Shown: one piece after another, positions 27,723-36,474 of the stretch | How the letters are laid out: the number at the start of each line of letters is the position of its first letter | How positions within the stretch are numbered: position 1 is the stretch's first letter | Assembly: GCA_028280845.1 (NCBI GenBank) | Contig: JANQKZ010000035.1 | Coordinates: forward strand, 124,001-188,000 | From: Opitutales bacterium | GTDB taxonomy: Bacteria > Verrucomicrobiota > Verrucomicrobiia > Opitutales > JABSRG01 | Length of the DNA: 64,000 nucleotides | Reading direction: 5' to 3' | Program-made: the position numbers and the translations under genes | Notes under the pieces: model-generated | What the model saw: only the letters and a program-made list of their open reading frames with translations | Databases searched by the model: none | Told to the model about the DNA's origin: nothing

Positions 27723-28718
27723 TTAACCCCAGGACCAGGGGGCGGTGTAGTAACGGAAGGCGTCGCCGTCGCGGCCGATGTGGCCGATGCCGGGAAAGGA
27801 CCAGTGATAGCCGAGGCAGGGGATGTTCTGGTCGGCGGCTTTTTCGAAAATCTTACGCCGGGTCTTGGCCGTCTGGACGGGGTCGTTGTCAAAGCCAAAG
27901 GGCCAATCGGGTTCCACCGTCATGAGGATTTCGTGATTGGCGGCGTCGGCCAGGATGAGGAGACGCTCGCTCTCGGATTCCACTTTCAGGCCGATGTGAC
28001 CGGGGGTGTGACCATGGAGGTCGATGGTGTCGACTCCGGGGGTGAGGGAGGTCTCGGGATCGATTTTCGTGAGGCGATCGGCGACGCCGGTAAAGATGCC
28101 GTTGATGCCTTCGAGCATGCCGACCATAGGATTTTCTTCGGCTTTCATTTTGGCCAGTTCGTCCTTAGTCTTGCTCCAGAAGGCATGTTCCTCGCTAGCG
28201 ATCAGGACCTCGGCATTGGGATACATGGGAGCGCCGTCGGCGGTGGTCAGGCCAAAAAGGTGATCCGGGTGGGCATGGGTGATCACGATTTTGTCGATGT
28301 CCTTGGGCTGGTAGCCCGCCGCGGCCAGGCTCTTGGGCAGCCAGCCGGCGGTCTCGCCGGCGCGCACGCCATAGCCGGTGTCGATCAGGATGCGTTCCTT
28401 GCCGGTATCGATGAGGCTCAGGTTGAGTTGGGCATTGATGAATTCCGGATCCAGGTGGTGAGCGGTGAGCACAGCCTGCACAGCCTCGGCAGAGACGTCC
28501 GTCTTCCCGAAGGTTGGATGCGCCCGGAAGCGTAGATACCCATCGGTCAGCACCACGATTTCGAGCTTGCCCACGGGATAGCGATAAAAATACCCGCCCT
28601 GTAGGCCGGTGGCCGCAGGTGCTGCTTCGTCTTCATACGCCCCGGCATACAACCCACCTGATAGTCCACCCAGGAGCGAGGCCGCCCCCACCGATTTAAA
28701 AAGATCACGTCGATGCAT
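27723..28718 (-). CDS. Tat-exported MBL-fold metallo-hydrolase
   Basis: MHRRDLFKSVGAASLLGG leader; KIVITHAHPDHLFG metal motif. Confidence 0.93.
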   Translation of the reverse strand: MHRRDLFKSVGAASLLGGLSGGLYAGAYEDEAAPAATGLQGGYFYRYPVGKLEIVVLTDGYLRFRAHPTFGKTDVSAEAVQAVLTAHHLDPEFINAQLNLSLIDTGKERILIDTGYGVRAGETAGWLPKSLAAAGYQPKDIDKIVITHAHPDHLFGLTTADGAPMYPNAEVLIASEEHAFWSKTKDELAKMKAEENPMVGMLEGINGIFTGVADRLTKIDPETSLTPGVDTIDLHGHTPGHIGLKVESESERLLILADAANHEILMTVEPDWPFGFDNDPVQTAKTRRKIFEKAADQNIPCLGYHWSFPGIGHIGRDGDAFRYYTAPWSWG

Positions 28719-29033
28719 AACGCTACTATGTGTACCCGCTTTGCCCGGAGTGCAACTGCTGGCGGCGGTTCATGGGGTGGGCAGCTAAATCATGAGGTCC
28801 ATTGGTAACCGCATAGCGGAGGAACTTATTGAGCACTCCAAGAACTGATGATTTCCCAAGGGAGGTGCTTTGCCGCGGACGATCCCAAATTCATCCATGG
28901 CGGGGAGGATTTCTTTAAAGGGGTTCAAGGCGACTACCCTTGAGCGAGGTGTCGATTGGTCAGCTATCAACGTCGTGCGGGTGCGGGCTGACATGTGTGA
29001 GGTGGAGCTTAAAATGAAGTCACCCCTTTTGAG

Positions 29034-30410
29034 ATGAACTCCATGAAAAAGTACTCTGTATGTGTTTATTGGATACACTGGTTAATCCTCTTCCTTATTC
29101 CCCTTTCCGGATTGGTTGCCCAGGGGCCCCTGGAGGTGCGTATTGTCGAAGCAGGTGATAGCTACGCGTTACATGTAAACGGAGCACCCTATTTTATCAA
29201 AGGTGCGGTCGGTCGGACACGGATGGCCGAGCTGAAAGCCCACGGCGCCAATTCTGTACGGCTCTGGAGCAATCACCAGGCCGGATTGGATGAAGCGCAT
29301 CGCCATGGTATGACGGCGCTGGTGAGTCTACCCATCAGAGCAGAGCGACGCGGGATGGACTACGATGATCCGATAGCCGTCGAGGCTCAGTTTCATGAAA
29401 TCATGGCCCTGGTGGAGTCCCTGAAGCAGCATCCGGCCCTGCTGATGTGGGCAGTAGGGAATGAGCTGGATTTCGTTCCGGGATCAGAGACCTATAAAAA
29501 ATCCATGTGGGATGCGGTGAATGATCTGGTCGAGGCCATTCAGGCGACAGACCCAAACCACCCGGTGATGACGGTCGTGGGCTCGGGACGCTTTCATAAG
29601 ATCCTGGATGTTCGGGAACGGGTTCCCGCCCTCGACCTCCTGGGGGTCAACACCTACGCCGATATGGAGGCGATACCGGCAAGGCTGTCCCAATACGGTT
29701 GGACCAAGCCTTTCGTTTTTACCGAGTGGGGCGTCAGTGGATATTGGCAAGTGCCCAAAACCGCCTGGGGGGCACCTTACGAAGAGAACACCTCGAAAAA
29801 GGCTGCAGCATACCGCCGGAAGTATGAAACCGTCGTCCTGGGTCATGCTCAGAACTGTCTGGGCGAATATGTGTTCTTATGGGGGTGGAAGCAGGAGACC
29901 ACGCATACCTGGTTCGGGCTGTTTGATGATCAGGGAAGAGAGACGGAAGGCGTGGATGTCATGCATGAGCTGTGGACCGGACACCCTCCGGAAAACCGCG
30001 CCCCTTCCATCGAGGATATTGTTCTGGAAGGGAAAGTTTACCTTGAAGATATCACCACGGAACCGGAAGCCCTCCTGGAGGCCTCCGTTCAGGGACGCGA
30101 TCCCGATGGTGACCCGCTGACATTCCATTGGGAAATCCGCCCGGAGGCGATTTATGCCGATTACGCCGGACAAGGTGAAAAGCAGCCTCCGGCTCTCCCA
30201 GGTTTAATCCAACAAACCCGGCCGCGTGCGGTAGCCGAAGGCGAGGCCGAGTCCCTCACCTTCAGGGCTCCTCACAAACCGGGAGCCTATCGCCTCTTTG
30301 TCTACATCTCTGACAACCACCACCATGTCGCGACAGCCAACAAACCTTTTCTGGTGACCGGGTCCGCAAGGGATAAGCATCAAGCGGTAACCGATTACGG
30401 AAAACTCTAG
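29034..30410 (+). CDS. exported clan GH-A (GH2-TIM-barrel-like) glycoside hydrolase with C-terminal Ig/PKD-like domain
   Basis: MWAVGNELDF acid/base motif; VFTEWGVSGYW nucleophile motif; DPDGDPLTFHWEI C-terminal domain. Confidence 0.82.
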   Translation: MNSMKKYSVCVYWIHWLILFLIPLSGLVAQGPLEVRIVEAGDSYALHVNGAPYFIKGAVGRTRMAELKAHGANSVRLWSNHQAGLDEAHRHGMTALVSLPIRAERRGMDYDDPIAVEAQFHEIMALVESLKQHPALLMWAVGNELDFVPGSETYKKSMWDAVNDLVEAIQATDPNHPVMTVVGSGRFHKILDVRERVPALDLLGVNTYADMEAIPARLSQYGWTKPFVFTEWGVSGYWQVPKTAWGAPYEENTSKKAAAYRRKYETVVLGHAQNCLGEYVFLWGWKQETTHTWFGLFDDQGRETEGVDVMHELWTGHPPENRAPSIEDIVLEGKVYLEDITTEPEALLEASVQGRDPDGDPLTFHWEIRPEAIYADYAGQGEKQPPALPGLIQQTRPRAVAEGEAESLTFRAPHKPGAYRLFVYISDNHHHVATANKPFLVTGSARDKHQAVTDYGKL

Positions 30411-30454
30411 GCGAGGCATCAAATCAGGAGAATTGCAGACGACGCCCCACCGGT

Positions 30455-31543
30455 TCATGAACGAATCGGAGCAAACGCATCGCTTCGCAGTTCAAGCCAG
30501 TCGTGGAGCATTTGGATAGAGGCGGGTGGCTGATGCTGCTTCTCCGGGGCATTGGATTGCTGACTGCTTTTCGCGCGTTCACGGGATAACCACGTGCCTG
30601 GAGTTTCTCCGAATGCTTTCCGAAATGCCCGGGCGAAATGCGCGGGCTCCTTAAACCCACACCTTTCCGCCACAACGGCGAAGGTCGGTGCGTCGATTTC
30701 ACCTTTCGTCTCGCGTAACATGACGCGGCTGGCCAAGAGGCGCTCATATTGGACAAACGCCCGCACGCCACCCACATCCGCAAAGCAGCGGTAGACGGTC
30801 GAGCGGGAGCATTGAAAGGCCCGTTCGAGAGAGGTGACCCCCAAATCCTCGTCGCGCAAGTGAGAGCGGAGATAGTCCCTCATCAAACCGGCCACTGGGG
30901 GCAAGTCATCGCGCTCCACTTCCTCCTCGTTCTCGACTGGCGGCACCACAGCTGCAACTAAACCACGCACGGCAGATAAATACTGCTCCTGTGTTTCAGC
31001 GTCGGCCGTCCTGGCGGTTTCGGCTGCTTGCAACGCGGCAGCAAGGAGATGGCCCGTCGGTGATTGAACGGGCCATGCCCACCGGCCCGGTTGCCCACGC
31101 GCAAACAAATGGATCGGTAAGGTGTGTGCTGGGAGCCATAAGCTGCGACAGGACGTGGTGCCGGGCCGCACCCATTCACCATGGCGCGACCAATCCCGCA
31201 ATACGACGTCATGGGATTCCCCATCATAGGGTATCCCGGTGGTTTGTCCGTGTTCTACGCCAGTCGTGAGTTGTTCCAGGGCCAGCCAACGGGAATGGGT
31301 TCCGCCACGGCGTGTAAGGGGGGCAGAAAAACGCAGCGCGCCGTGCCCCAGGGAGAGGAAGACGGCAGATTGCATCCGGGTGGCCTCGAGTTTTGCCGTC
31401 CAATCCCCGTTCCCATCGATGGGGCTTATCGTGCCCCATGGTTTCCACCACGCCTTGAGCGTCGCGATGGCGTCTGCCCGATTTAGGGCCTCCCAATGCA
31501 TGTGGGGGGATTTTTTGTAGAGGCCTGGTGGCTCTTCAATCAT
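30455..31543 (-). CDS. AraC family transcriptional regulator
   Basis: C-terminal HTH: TSLERAFQCSRSTVYRCFADVGGVRAFVQYERL...VAERCGFKEPAHFARAFRKAFGETPGTW. Confidence 0.92.
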   Translation of the reverse strand: MIEEPPGLYKKSPHMHWEALNRADAIATLKAWWKPWGTISPIDGNGDWTAKLEATRMQSAVFLSLGHGALRFSAPLTRRGGTHSRWLALEQLTTGVEHGQTTGIPYDGESHDVVLRDWSRHGEWVRPGTTSCRSLWLPAHTLPIHLFARGQPGRWAWPVQSPTGHLLAAALQAAETARTADAETQEQYLSAVRGLVAAVVPPVENEEEVERDDLPPVAGLMRDYLRSHLRDEDLGVTSLERAFQCSRSTVYRCFADVGGVRAFVQYERLLASRVMLRETKGEIDAPTFAVVAERCGFKEPAHFARAFRKAFGETPGTWLSRERAKSSQQSNAPEKQHQPPASIQMLHDWLELRSDAFAPIRS

Positions 31544-31712
31544 ATTTTTACAAACTATCTCACGCCCTTAAAAAACCCTGAAAAGTTGTACTGAAATGAA
31601 ACAAATCTGAGCCAGATTTGGAACAGGGGGGCAATGACAATCCGGCACGCCTTCAATATAATCAGGTTTTTTACAAAATAGCGTTCGATTCTCACAAATC
31701 GTTCCGATTGTC

Positions 31713-32027
31713 ATGATAAATGTCTTGCTTCTCTGCCTTGCCGGGCTGTGCCTGGCACGGACGGCCCATGGCATGGGCCCCGTTTTTCAAACGGGGTTCG
31801 AAGCTTCTGGGTCCCCGGTGGGCGATCGCTTTGGGCAACCCCCTGTGGATCAGCCTGACTTCGGGATTCATGCGGTAGACTCCGCCCCCCGGAATGCAAT
31901 GGCCGCTACCACCGCTCCGGAGCCCGGATGCATGGCCTTTCTGCCAGGCGTCCGCATCGCCGGTCTTGTGGGCCTGCGCCACCGTTGTGGTCTGAGGCTT
32001 GGCCTGACAGGCGGGTGGGCGATTTGA
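31713..32027 (+). CDS. small PEP-CTERM protein (probably internally deleted)
   Basis: Signal peptide MINVLLLCLAGLCLARTAHG; start of LamG-like domain FQTGFEASGSPVGDRFGQ; C-terminal APEPGCMAFLPGVRIAGLVGLRHR. Confidence 0.6.
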   Translation: MINVLLLCLAGLCLARTAHGMGPVFQTGFEASGSPVGDRFGQPPVDQPDFGIHAVDSAPRNAMAATTAPEPGCMAFLPGVRIAGLVGLRHRCGLRLGLTGGWAI

Positions 32028-32107
32028 ATCAGTTCATGAGCAAACCCTGATAATCGCTTACATCACGCACAGCCCCACCGACTGCAAATTTCTTCCTTTT
32101 TTGTCCT

Positions 32108-32824
32108 ATGCCACACACATTCACTTTATGGTTCACCGGATGCCTCCTGGTGCTGACCAGCTCCCTTGCGCAGGCGCAGCTCAACCTTTCGATAACGTTT
32201 AGCCCTACTTTTGTAAGCGGGGCAGATCCCCACGGCCTTGCCGCCTCGACCTGGACGATGTCCTTCGAAGTTCCGGATACATATGATGGTCGCATAACTC
32301 CCGGCGTATCGGCATCGCAAGGCACCCTTGAGGTGGCGGGTTCCAGTGGTGTGGATGGCACGTATAGCATTACCAGTAATGATACGGGTTTTCCCGCTTT
32401 CAGTTTCCAACCTTACTTCGCTGGCTTCGTCTTGTTTGGTCTCGCAAATACCGGACCGAATACCTTCTCATTTGCCGGGATCACAATCACCGATTTCGCT
32501 CCGCTCGGCTCGGAACCCAACCTGAGTTCCACGCCCGCAAACGATTCTGCGGTGAGACCAAGTGACTTTGATGGCGTGCGGGTCAGCACTGCGGTTTTGC
32601 GCGATAGTTTCCTGGCAAGCAGTAGTTCGGGAAACGGTCGCTTCAGCTTCAGCAACGTTCCGATCACCGCCACTGCCATCCCTGAGCCCGGGTTTGCCCC
32701 CCTGGCACTGGGGATTGTGATGGGGTTGATCATCGCGTGTCGCCGTCTGTTTCGCCCGGCGTCGAAATGCCTTCATCGGTCATCAGACAGAATGGGGGGT
32801 CAAGCCCGTGGCTCGCGTGGCTGA
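32108..32824 (+). CDS. PEP-CTERM sorting domain-containing protein
   Basis: Signal peptide; C-terminal AIPEPGFAPLALGIVMGLIIACRRLFR. Confidence 0.85.
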   Translation: MPHTFTLWFTGCLLVLTSSLAQAQLNLSITFSPTFVSGADPHGLAASTWTMSFEVPDTYDGRITPGVSASQGTLEVAGSSGVDGTYSITSNDTGFPAFSFQPYFAGFVLFGLANTGPNTFSFAGITITDFAPLGSEPNLSSTPANDSAVRPSDFDGVRVSTAVLRDSFLASSSSGNGRFSFSNVPITATAIPEPGFAPLALGIVMGLIIACRRLFRPASKCLHRSSDRMGGQARGSRG

Positions 32825-32861
32825 TCCTGCTTTCACCCCTGCTCCGTTCCTTTTCATCCTG

Positions 32862-32950
32862 CCTTCTCCAACATTTTACTCCGTAGAGTAGACATAGCGC
32901 GAGAGTAAGCGAGAGAACCGACCGGTCCACGAGGGCCGGTCGGCCTTTTA
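32862..32950. repeat. Intergenic repeat with hairpin, copy 1
   Basis: CCAACATTTT...TAAGCGAGAGAACCGACCGGTCCACGAGGGCCGGTCGG; stem at 32918-32943. Confidence 0.75.
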
Positions 32951-33580
32951 GACTTCTTTTCCGCACGAAGTTACCTCTCCTCGCGTCCCCGTTCTCTTGA
33001 TTTGAACGGGCGGATTCGAAACGATTCGGGCGTCGATGGAAAATCGTTCGGCAAAACGCGCTTATCATCGGGCCCGCCGTGGGGGACAATGCCCTCGTAT
33101 CGTCAGCAAAGTCGGCGAGATAGAGAGACTGTTGCACGACGGCTGTAAAGTCCCCACGCCCCTCCCATTGCCGTGACGAAGGCTATCAAGCCGGGCAAAT
33201 CGCATGGATGCCATGCCTTACGCCGGGAGAGGCTGTAGCCAATCGCGATAAATACTTCAGGGTTTTTGTCCGAATTGCGCAGCGTATTGCGCTTTGAATA
33301 TCAAGAGCACCAATTGGTTTCGCTCAACCAGATCAAAATTTCGCAATTTCCCGGCAATAACTCCACGACCTGCCCTTTAGGGTCTCTGGCTAAACTACCT
33401 CAACAGCACCTGCTACTTCCTTCACCATGAGATTACTGATGCGGTGCACCGCGTTAAGCGATCACCCGCATCAACCCTTCGACAGGTCCATCCCTTTATC
33501 GGGTTTTTAACGCCCTTGAAGTCTCCTCTCCCAGCTGATGAACCGCCTTAAAGAACCTTGAAGAGCTCGACTCCAGGATC

Positions 33581-33662
33581 CTTTCCCCAACATTTTTTCT
33601 CTAGAGAATAGAGAGAGAATAAGCGAGACAACCGACCTGTCCGCGGGCAGGTCGGTCTCGCG
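33581..33662. repeat. Intergenic repeat with hairpin, copy 2
   Basis: CCAACATTTT...TAAGCGAGACAACCGACCTGTCCGCGGGCAGGTCGG; stem at 33632-33655. Confidence 0.75.
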
Positions 33663-33859
33663 GAGGAGGGAGCCGCTTCCACAAAGCGCTTTGATAGCGC
33701 AATGCCTTTATGGAAACAACAACTGGCGTGTTCCGATTTACCTATCGCCTGGCAGGTGATCCCGATGCTTATCAAGGTGGGGATGCCTTGCCCGGCTGAC
33801 CCGCTTGGCATTGGTTTGGGGTCGGTGCGTGAAATCACTTCCCGGCGACCGGATTGTAG

Positions 33860-34510
33860 TTATCGGATAAGGTAGCCCTGGCCATGCACGGTTGCGATCA
33901 GTTCCCTGCCCAGCTTTTTGCGCAGATGCGAAATATAGACGTGAATGAGATTGGTGGTCGCATCGCGGTGTTCATCGAGGAGGGATTCCAGCAAAACGGT
34001 CAGGGGCACCACCTGGCCTCGCCGCAGGACCAAGAGCCGTAAAATAGCGAATTGACGATGCGTGAGATGAACCTCTTTGTCGTCCCGGAAAACGCGGCGA
34101 GCCCCCAGATCGATTGCCACCGTCTGAATCTGGATCCGCGTCAAGGTTGCCTCCCGCCTTCTTCTCAGGATGGCCCGTAAGCGTGCGAGTAACTCCTCAC
34201 CTTCAAAGGGCTTGGTGAGATAATCATCCGCCCCACCATCGAGACCCCGGACGCGCGCGGAGAGCGCTTTACGTCCCGTGACGATCAAAACCGGGCCGCG
34301 GTAAGTCGCGCGGAGTTCCACTAGGGTCTCAAAGTCCTGGCGGTCCGGCAACCCGATATCGAGAATGATAGCGTCGTAATCGTGGATCTGGGCCTTAGCG
34401 ATGCCATCCTCGGCGTTTTTCGCGAGGTCGACGACATAGCTATCCCGGCGCAGCAGCAATTCCAATTGCTCCCGCATCCAACGATTGTCTTCGATGACCA
34501 GGACTTTCAT
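33860..34510 (-). CDS. OmpR/PhoB family response regulator (orphan in this window)
   Basis: Receiver MKVLVIEDNRWMREQL...DAIILDIGLPD...KPFEGEELLARLRAILRR; winged-helix LTHRQFAILRLL...HVYISHLRKKLG. Confidence 0.94.
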   Translation of the reverse strand: MKVLVIEDNRWMREQLELLLRRDSYVVDLAKNAEDGIAKAQIHDYDAIILDIGLPDRQDFETLVELRATYRGPVLIVTGRKALSARVRGLDGGADDYLTKPFEGEELLARLRAILRRRREATLTRIQIQTVAIDLGARRVFRDDKEVHLTHRQFAILRLLVLRRGQVVPLTVLLESLLDEHRDATTNLIHVYISHLRKKLGRELIATVHGQGYLIR

Positions 34511-34519
34511 GTGGTGGCA

Positions 34520-34569
34520 TTATACCAGACAAAGCTGAAGAAAGCCTGAAGAATTAAGGTTTTCTTCAG
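34520..34569 (-). promoter_or_regulatory. Promoter of the orphan response regulator: TATAAT plus 11 bp direct-repeat activator site
   Basis: Minus strand: TTCTTCAG-GCT-TTCTTCAG, 10 nt, then TATAAT (34525-34520); ATG at 34510. Confidence 0.65.
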
Positions 34570-34962
34570 TTCTCGCCGCCAGGGGCAGATAATCCGGTAA
34601 AGGCAACAAACAGGGGATGTTGTGGCAAACGCAGCTGACTTCCTCAATTAAAACAGAGTAAAGCAAACGAGCGGTTCGAATAGAACGCGGCAATTCAAGC
34701 CCCTGCTATAAAATCTGCTGGTGAACTTTACCAAGTCAGCAGTCAGCCCAGCGGCTTCCGGTGTATCAGTGAGCATACTGGTCGGAATTTGCTTTTCAGC
34801 AGATTTTGGAATTATAGATTCTTGCCCTGGGAACCGCATTTTTCCGCAAGATTGTATAAGGCGGCAGACTTGATGTTTGAGGGGAAGCTGTTTGGTCTAG
34901 GGAAGCCCCAACCCCAAGGAAGCCGGGCTCGAATCAGGACCGGATGTTGAAATCAGACCTGA

Positions 34963-36366
34963 GTGGTTATGAGATTTAGAAAAGTACCCCTTTCAGCGAA
35001 GGTGCCAGTTCACCGGAAGTTTTCTTATGGTATTGGAGGCTTGGGTGATACCTTCATGAGCGATATTCTGGAAGGGTATCTATCCTACTTCTTTATCGCG
35101 AATCTCGGGATCAATCCCGTCCTGGTGGGGATCGGGGTCATGATTCCCAGGCTGTGGGATATGGTTACCGACCCATTTATGGGGAATTTCTCAGACAATT
35201 TCCGATCCAAATATGGTCGTCGCCGACCTTTCATTTTGATTGGGGGGATTCTTGCCTGCGTGCCGTTTGTCCTGGTCTGGATGGTGCCCGAATCCTGGGG
35301 CGAGATGGGCCAGTTCGCCTGGTTGGTGGTCAGCATGCTGATCTACAGCACCTTTTACACGGTCTACTACATCCCCTATAATTCATTGGGGGCGGAACTC
35401 TCGACGGACTATAACGAGCGGACGAATGTCTCGACCATCCGCTTGTTGGTGGCCCGCATTGGTGGCCTCCTGATGGCGCCCCTGTTTGAGGTCGTTTACA
35501 ACAAGGAGTTATTTGCCAGCGAGCAAACGGGATACACGGTGGTTGCCCTGGTCTTTGCCGCGTTATCGACTCTCGGCTATATCTGGCTCTTTCTAGATAC
35601 GAAAGAAGAGACCCAGGTTCAGACGCAGGAAAAAATCAACCTGGTTGAATCGGTCAAGTATACCTTCAAGAATCCGGCTTTTGTGATGCTGCTTGTCATC
35701 ACGGTGTTGGGTGGGTTTGCTTTCTGGTCCGTGGTCCGTCTGGGGCGGTTCGTGGCGGTCTATTATGTCCATGGAGGCAGCGAAGAAAGCCTGGGGCGGA
35801 TCAATACGATTTCAGAGTATATCGGAATCGCTGTATCCTTTGTTTCAATCGTTGTCATCAACTGGATGTCCCGGCATTGGGGTAAGTTGACTACCCGGAT
35901 CATCATTTCAGTCAGTACGATGCTCATCCAGTGTTCGTCGTGGTTCCTCTTTGATCCCGAGCGCCCTTATCTGTTTATTGTGTTTCAGGGCGGGTTAGGT
36001 GTCTTTTATGCCAGCTACATCGTGGCGCTCTCGATGATGGCGGATGTAGCCGACTACGATGAGCTCCAGACGGGTTGCCGCCGCGAAGGTATGTTTTTCG
36101 GTGTCTGGGGTCTGGTGCAAAAGACTTCCTTCTCGGTGGGCCCCTTGATCAGTGGGTTGGTGCTGACCTGGATTGGGTTCGAGGAAGGGGTGAAGATCCA
36201 GTCGGAACACACCCTGTGGTGGATGCGCTTCATTTTCGCTTTTGGGGGAATGCCCATATACCTGATCATGCTTGGCATTTTGTTTAAATATCCCCTGACT
36301 GAGAAGCGGGTTCGTGAAATGCGTACGGAGCTGGACAAGCGGCGAGGGGAGAATTCGCCTGACTAG
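34963..36366 (+). CDS. GPH-type MFS sugar symporter (copy 1)
   Basis: IPRLWDMVTDPFMGNFSDNFRSKYGRRRPFIL; DVADYDELQTGCRREGMFFGVW typical of GPH/MelB-like symporters. Confidence 0.92.
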   Translation: MVMRFRKVPLSAKVPVHRKFSYGIGGLGDTFMSDILEGYLSYFFIANLGINPVLVGIGVMIPRLWDMVTDPFMGNFSDNFRSKYGRRRPFILIGGILACVPFVLVWMVPESWGEMGQFAWLVVSMLIYSTFYTVYYIPYNSLGAELSTDYNERTNVSTIRLLVARIGGLLMAPLFEVVYNKELFASEQTGYTVVALVFAALSTLGYIWLFLDTKEETQVQTQEKINLVESVKYTFKNPAFVMLLVITVLGGFAFWSVVRLGRFVAVYYVHGGSEESLGRINTISEYIGIAVSFVSIVVINWMSRHWGKLTTRIIISVSTMLIQCSSWFLFDPERPYLFIVFQGGLGVFYASYIVALSMMADVADYDELQTGCRREGMFFGVWGLVQKTSFSVGPLISGLVLTWIGFEEGVKIQSEHTLWWMRFIFAFGGMPIYLIMLGILFKYPLTEKRVREMRTELDKRRGENSPD

Positions 36367-36474
36367 AGCGTTTTAAATAATTATTGAAAGGCTCTAAGTC
36401 CCAGGCATCCACCGTTGGGATATTCCTTTATTTCCCGAGTGGGCTTCCGGGCAAGGTGTTCCGGAAGCAATCCC

